From Microbispora hainanensis (GTDB lineage Bacteria > Actinomycetota > Actinomycetes > Streptosporangiales > Streptosporangiaceae), in the NCBI RefSeq assembly GCF_036186745.1, contig NZ_CP108086.1, forward strand, positions 3,596,001 to 3,660,000: a stretch of 64,000 nucleotides of DNA, given 5' to 3'. Under the pieces are notes generated by a model that was not told the origin of the DNA, made no database searches, and saw only the letters and a program-made list of their open reading frames with translations. A program made the translations under genes and the position numbers. Below, in pieces: positions 62,618-64,000 of this stretch. Each line of letters opens with the position of its first letter. The stretch's first letter is position 1.

Positions 62618-62654
62618 AACTGAGAGAGCGTCGAAAATTGACGCTCTCTCAGTT
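62618..62654. promoter_or_regulatory. 37-bp inverted repeat at the promoter of the AlbA_2 gene
   Basis: Perfect 15-base arms (AACTGAGAGAGCGTC at 62618-62632 and GACGCTCTCTCAGTT at 62640-62654) flank a seven-base GAAAATT centre. The near arm abuts the TAGTAT -10 of the AlbA_2 gene on the minus strand, so bound protein would block or position RNA polymerase. It could instead end the LCP transcript, but no T-tract follows on the minus strand. Confidence 0.8.
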
Positions 62655-62741
62655 GGACATCAGTTGGCCCTCCAGTGGGTGGGACGGCGTTTGAGGGGGT
62701 GTGGCGGTGCCGCCGGTCCGACGCGAATGCTGGCCGGGCGG

Positions 62742-64000
62742 TTACTTCTTGCAGATGTTCTGCGTGGCGGTGCGGGCGGAGGTGGTCGCCTGCGGCGTGG
62801 GCGATGCGGACGCGGCGGCGTCTTCCGGCGCGGTGACCTTCACCTTCTTCACGTCATGGTTCTTCTGGCCGACCACCACCTCGATGCCGGCCACGTCGGG
62901 CTGCTCGCGCAGCTCGGCGCCCGGGATGGCGGCGGCCACCGTACGAGCCGAGTCCTCGCGGCCGGGCGGATAGCGGATGACCGTGGTGGCGAAGTCGCGG
63001 CGGGTCGTGTCGCCGGGAGGCGACGGCACCATGAACCCGGCATCGACGAGGCGGGCCTTCGTGGTCGCGCCGAGACCGGTGATGAGCGTGCCGTTGAGCA
63101 CCTTGACCGAGATGCGGCCCGGCGGGATCGTGAGCGCCGTCGGAGAGGCAGAAGGAGAGGCCACGGCGCTCGCGGACGCGGCGGGGCTGCCTGTAGGAGA
63201 CGCCGAGGCCTTCGCCGAGGGCTTGACGAGGGGCTGGTCGGCGGCGATCCGCTGGAACAGGTCGCGGGCCGCCGTCTTGTCCCACAGCACCGCGGACTCG
63301 CCCGTGGGCGTGTGGTAGTTCACGTCGGCCAGCGGCACGGTCGCGAACGACACGTCGTCGGTCGAGACGGTCTTGAACTGGTTCACCATGCCGAGCAGGT
63401 TCTTCTGCAGGGCCGCGTCCACGGTGAGCGTCTTGAACGTCGAGTCGAGGAACCCGGTGAGCTTGACGGGATTGGCGAGCGTGCCGCCGCTGAGCGCCTT
63501 GCCGAGCAGCGCGGAGATGACCTGCTGCTGCCGGTCGATGCGGTCGAGGTCGGAGCGCGCCGTGGCCCTCGTGCGGGCGTACGCGAGCGCGTTGACGCCG
63601 TCCAGCGTGTACGTCCCCGGCTGGAGGTGCAGTCTGGTCTTCGGGTCGTCGATGGGCACCGGCGTGCAGACGGTGACGCCGCCCAGCGACTCCACGACAT
63701 CGATGAACCCGAGCACGTTGACCTCGATGTAGTGGTTGATGCTCAGGCCCGTCGCCTGCTCCACCGTCTTCACGGCCAGCTTGGCTCCGCCGAACTGGTA
63801 CGCAGAGTTGATCTTGTGCTCGCCCTTGCCGGGGATCGTCGTCCAGGTGTCCCTCGGCAGGCTGACGACGGTCACCCTGCGGTGGTCCTCCGACAGGTGG
63901 ATCACCATCATCGTGTCGGTGCGCTGGCCGACGTCGCGGCCGAGGTGGAGCTGGTTCTGCTGGCGCCTGGTCAGGTTGTCGCGCTTGTCCACGCCCACCA
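62742..64000 (-). CDS. LytR-CpsA-Psr (LCP) family cell-wall glycopolymer ligase, C-terminal part
   Basis: The frame is open to the window end, so the N-terminal membrane anchor is missing; about 419 codons are visible. LCP proteins transfer teichoic-acid or arabinogalactan-type polymers from lipid carriers to peptidoglycan. Visible motifs: LLPRDTW equivalent VVSLPRDTWTTIPG, KINSAYQFGG, YIEVNVLGFIDVVESLGGV, and the catalytic Arg/Asp segment AYARTRATARSDLDRIDRQQ. A Ser/Pro/Ala-rich linker joins a LytR_C domain (ISVKVLNGTLITGL onward) and a short tail ending CKK. Complete at the 3' end. Confidence 0.92.
   Translation of the reverse strand, partial: VGVDKRDNLTRRQQNQLHLGRDVGQRTDTMMVIHLSEDHRRVTVVSLPRDTWTTIPGKGEHKINSAYQFGGAKLAVKTVEQATGLSINHYIEVNVLGFIDVVESLGGVTVCTPVPIDDPKTRLHLQPGTYTLDGVNALAYARTRATARSDLDRIDRQQQVISALLGKALSGGTLANPVKLTGFLDSTFKTLTVDAALQKNLLGMVNQFKTVSTDDVSFATVPLADVNYHTPTGESAVLWDKTAARDLFQRIAADQPLVKPSAKASASPTGSPAASASAVASPSASPTALTIPPGRISVKVLNGTLITGLGATTKARLVDAGFMVPSPPGDTTRRDFATTVIRYPPGREDSARTVAAAIPGAELREQPDVAGIEVVVGQKNHDVKKVKVTAPEDAAASASPTPQATTSARTATQNICKK

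Overview
The window is high-GC, densely packed DNA from a filamentous actinomycete, most likely of the Streptosporangiales (Nonomuraea/Microbispora/Streptosporangium-like). Pointers are a mycothiol-linked formaldehyde dehydrogenase, the epsilon subunit of acyl-CoA carboxylase, a type VII (ESX) secretion locus, an actinobacterial Tad pilus locus, IdeR/DmdR-type iron boxes, SARP regulation, frequent GTG starts and several apparently leaderless genes. No rRNA, tRNA, CRISPR array, transposase or phage gene was seen. The genus is an inference.

Layout. (1) 1-10593: type VII secretion. The 3' end of a very large probable ESX substrate is followed by two paralogous small genes (candidate immunity or partner proteins), eccB, a WXG100 gene and a large FHA-containing EccC ATPase. 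(2) 11070-22819: a complete-looking Tad/Flp pilus operon (SAF/CpaB, TadZ, TadA, TadB, TadC, Flp pilin, three TadE/G-like pseudopilins, a LysM-BTAD membrane protein, a lipoprotein and a secreted protein), ending in two tandem-repeat arrays. (3) 23260-28529: alkylation repair (ogt, ada-alkA), a NYN-domain protein and acyl-CoA carboxylase subunits. (4) 28740-50015: mostly housekeeping, with an ABC exporter, ppc, fdhD, birA, a PH-domain protein, an adenylate cyclase, mscR, an iron-controlled bfd-bfr pair, a two-component system, GtrA, purK-purE, a TetR/MFS pair with duplicated operators, UDP-glucose dehydrogenase and an acyl-CoA dehydrogenase. (5) 50072-62605: an accessory block with an SDR/HxlR pair, an F420-type oxidoreductase, a FUSC-like protein, a penicillin-binding-protein pseudogene, a cysteine-rich peptide cluster with SARP and TetR regulators, gene remnants and a Schlafen-type ATP-binding regulator. 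(6) 62742-64000: the C-terminal part of a LytR-CpsA-Psr cell-wall ligase.

The most notable system is at 54017-59629. A MauE-like membrane protein, a membrane-anchored thioredoxin-like protein, an ABC exporter without a peptidase domain and an S26 signal peptidase precede a 58-residue gene too small for routine gene calling. Its product has a 24-residue leader-like segment and six cysteines in the order C-C-CC-C-C, the framework of inhibitor-cystine-knot peptides. The simplest reading is a dedicated pathway that makes, oxidises, exports and trims a disulfide-rich peptide, controlled by the convergent SARP gene.
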